Part shown: piece by piece, positions 6,159-7,459 of the stretch
How the letters are laid out: the number at the start of each line of letters is the position of its first letter
Position numbering within the stretch: position 1 is the first letter of the stretch
Source of the DNA: an uncultured Bdellovibrio sp.
Lineage (GTDB): Bacteria; Bdellovibrionota; Bdellovibrionia; Bdellovibrionales; Bdellovibrionaceae
Length of the DNA: 7,459 nucleotides
Assembly (NCBI GenBank): GCA_946482355.1
Contig: CAMLRE010000096.1
Location: forward strand, 1-7,459
Reading direction: 5' to 3'
Position numbers and translations under genes: made by a program
The notes under the pieces: generated by a model
What the model was told of the DNA's origin: nothing
Seen by the model: the letters and a program-made list of their open reading frames with translations, nothing else
Databases searched by the model: none

Positions 6159-6187
6159 ATTAGAGCTTTCACTCTAAATTGTGACAA
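6159..6187 (-). promoter_or_regulatory. Candidate sigma70 promoter of the 78-residue gene
   Basis: On the minus strand, TTGTCA (6187-6182) and TCTAAT (6164-6159) are separated by exactly 17 bases; each hexamer differs from consensus by one base. It sits downstream of the terminator-like hairpin that follows ftsB, so the gene would need its own promoter. The -10 directly abuts the ATG at 6158, implying a start of transcription inside the annotated N-terminus. Confidence 0.5.
6160..6177. repeat. Dyad TTAGAG/CTCTAA overlapping the candidate -10
   Basis: Arms TTAGAG (6160-6165) and CTCTAA (6172-6177) are separated by six bases. The dyad covers most of the -10 hexamer and part of the spacer of the candidate promoter, a typical position for a repressor operator. 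Six-bp arms in AT-rich DNA can arise by chance. Confidence 0.35.
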
Positions 6188-6207
6188 GACCTAACACACC
6201 GCTTTCC

Positions 6208-6230
6208 AAAAAGGTACGGCCTACCTATTT
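6208..6230 (-). terminator. Terminator-like hairpin after the ftsB-type gene
   Basis: Arms AGGTA (6212-6216) and TACCT (6222-6226) close a five-base GC-rich loop (6217-6221). After one mismatch the stem extends by three A-T pairs. On the minus strand the stem runs into a T-tract (complement of 6208-6212) and lies about 16 bases after the ftsB stop codon. A T5 run also follows on the plus strand, so it could act in both directions, but no plus-strand gene ends here. Confidence 0.55.
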
Positions 6231-6242
6231 TTAGCTTAAATT

Positions 6243-6548
6243 TTACTCAGGGAATACGAAGATTAGGTCGTGATCGCCTACCAGATCCATTTTATCGCGG
6301 GCTTGGCGTTCGATAAACGTTGTGTCAGTGGCTTGGCTAATTTGTTTATCGATCACGCGCATCTGCGCTTTTGCTTCTAACGATTGGCTTACGATCGTGT
6401 TTTGGTCACGGTACAAACCCCACAATTTCCAAAGCGTTCCATTCAAAAAAAGTGTCGCGATAAGTACCATCACGCAGGTGAAGAAAACTTTTTGTGGTTG
6501 GCTTAACCATCTTTGAATTGCGAAGGCCATGTTGCGTAGTTGATCCAT
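6243..6548 (-). CDS. ftsB: FtsB/DivIC-family septum formation initiator
   Basis: A 101-residue bitopic membrane protein: a short cytoplasmic N-terminus, one membrane segment at about 21-44, a periplasmic helical region at about 46-75 likely to form a coiled coil, and a conserved C-terminal block TTFIERQARDKMDLVGDHDLIFVFPE (76-101). The pattern of E, AR and K spaced ahead of a D-I-F-F segment is the family signature of FtsB/DivIC. Family knowledge: these proteins form a complex with FtsL and FtsQ/DivIB that activates septal wall synthesis (FtsWI) at midcell. Length is typical. No clear ribosome site precedes the ATG at 6548; an inner ATG at residue 7 is no better. A terminator-like hairpin follows. 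The gene lies 67 bp downstream of the methyltransferase on the same strand, so they may share a transcript. It could be DivIC-like rather than a strict FtsB orthologue. Confidence 0.8.
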   Translation of the reverse strand: MDQLRNMAFAIQRWLSQPQKVFFTCVMVLIATLFLNGTLWKLWGLYRDQNTIVSQSLEAKAQMRVIDKQISQATDTTFIERQARDKMDLVGDHDLIFVFPE

Positions 6549-6615
6549 GCAACTAGTTTCTATTTTTTTACGATTTTTGGGTATGGCTGATAGTCTAGTT
6601 TTGTAAACGAAATTT

Positions 6616-7455
6616 CTATTGCGAAAAACGTGAGCGTAAATCGTCTAAACGAAATTCTTTTAACAGCGCTTCTAAACGCTCTTTGGCTTGGCGCACCTGA
6701 TGATTTTTATCGGGGTTATTGTGCTTTGTAGCCACAATCAATTCATTTTTCATCGAATGTTCAAAGCCTACTAACTCAGTGACAGTCACATCATATCCCG
6801 CGGCCGTTAGCTCTAACACGCGAAGAACGTTTGTTAAGTGTGAACCAAATTCGCGCGTGTGAATTGGCTGGCGAAATAACTCAGACATTGGATTAGCTAA
6901 AAGTTTTGCTTTATTACCACGTAAATGTGTTGCCACTTCAGCTTGGCAGCACGGAACAAGCACGATGTGTTTAGCATTCTTTGCTAAAGCAAAGTGAATC
7001 GCATCATCTGTCGCTGTATCGCAGGCGTGTAACGCTGTTACGATTTCAACTGATTCAGGTAGCTTTTTAGTGGTGATTGAATCAGCCACTGTTAAATGAA
7101 GAAAATCCATGTGCGGAAAATTTAATTTTTCAGCCAGTTCTTTAGATTTTTTCACTAACTCTTCACGAAACTCGATACCAAACACTTTGTTAGGCATAGA
7201 TAACGATTTAAAAAATAAATCGTAGATAATAAATCCTAAATAAGATTTACCCGCGCCGTGGTCGACTAAATTAATTTGTTGTGCGTTTTCTTTTAAGTCT
7301 TTTAATAACGGCTCGATGAAATGATACAAATGATAAACTTGTTTTAACTTACGGCGCGAATCTTGGTTGAGCTTTCCGTCGCGGGTTAAAATATGCAGCT
7401 CTTTTAAAAGCTCAATGCTTTGCCCTGGTTTTAAATCAAGATCTAACTTTTGCAT
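6616..7455 (-). CDS. SAM-dependent methyltransferase, Methyltransf_32-like
   Basis: A 279-residue soluble protein. After a helical N-terminus (about 1-55, with KLKQVYHLYHFIEPLL at 36-51) comes a Rossmann-type methyltransferase fold: the SAM-binding motif I is INLVDHGAGKSYLGF at 61-75, an acidic residue ends the second strand at VFGIEFREEL (E95), and VTALHACDTATDDAI occupies 139-153. VLVPCCQAEV at 165-174 is a Pro-Cys-Cys motif. The combination of DxGxGKSYLG, LHACDxxTD and VPCC is typical of the Methyltransf_32 family, which includes the TRM13-type tRNA methyltransferases and many uncharacterised proteins. The substrate cannot be told. The C-terminus (about 248-279) is charged and helical. The ATG at 7455 lies four bases from the right edge and the frame is open to the edge, so a slightly longer N-terminus cannot be excluded. 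The ftsB gene follows 67 bp downstream. Confidence 0.82.
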   Translation of the reverse strand: MQKLDLDLKPGQSIELLKELHILTRDGKLNQDSRRKLKQVYHLYHFIEPLLKDLKENAQQINLVDHGAGKSYLGFIIYDLFFKSLSMPNKVFGIEFREELVKKSKELAEKLNFPHMDFLHLTVADSITTKKLPESVEIVTALHACDTATDDAIHFALAKNAKHIVLVPCCQAEVATHLRGNKAKLLANPMSELFRQPIHTREFGSHLTNVLRVLELTAAGYDVTVTELVGFEHSMKNELIVATKHNNPDKNHQVRQAKERLEALLKEFRLDDLRSRFSQ

Positions 7456-7459
7456 GTGA

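Noticed and set aside
1..7459. RNA genes, CRISPR arrays, insertion sequences, attachment sites
   Set aside because: Intergenic regions are short and contain no tRNA-like cloverleaf, regular repeat array, transposase fragment or integrase-type site; all long coding regions are intact.

Overview
The window looks like ordinary chromosomal DNA of a low-to-mid GC Gram-negative bacterium (about 40% GC by eye, with TTA and AAA/GAA codons favoured). An FHA-sigma54 activator, a FliL-family protein, an outer-membrane-type lipoprotein and a Pol I without proofreading residues together suggest a Bdellovibrio-like or other former-deltaproteobacterial lineage. That placement is inference from gene content and style, not a database match. 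No RNA gene, mobile element, CRISPR array or broken gene was seen, and no gene-free stretch exceeds about 185 bases.

Layout. Bases 1-172 (minus) hold the 5' end of engB, the ribosome-assembly GTPase. Bases 173-356 are a divergent intergenic region rich in dyad symmetry, ending in a sigma54-like -24/-12 element. It leads into a 424-residue activator (357-1631, plus) with FHA, sigma54-type AAA+ and Fis-type HTH domains. Convergent with it, only 5 bp away, is a 266-residue FliL-domain membrane protein (1637-2437, minus) with an unusually long cytoplasmic N-terminus. Divergent from that is a 223-residue lipoprotein with a BamE/SmpA-like tail (2549-3220, plus). A long bulged hairpin between convergent ends (3210-3250) separates it from polA (3256-5859, minus). 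Upstream of polA on the same strand are an unrecognised 78-residue protein, an FtsB/DivIC-type division protein followed by a terminator-like hairpin, and a SAM-dependent methyltransferase of the Methyltransf_32 type.

How the genes fit together. Most are housekeeping functions: ribosome biogenesis, DNA repair and replication, septation, RNA or small-molecule methylation. The more lineage-specific part is the activator, FliL-like protein and lipoprotein block. The activator would couple threonine phosphorylation, sensed by FHA, to sigma54 promoter opening, and its own upstream region carries a plausible though imperfect sigma54 site, so autoregulation is possible. No defence or other novel multi-gene system is evident. 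The best leads are the regulatory DNA at 224-309, the extended FliL-like protein, and the promoter/dyad overlapping the start of the 78-residue gene.
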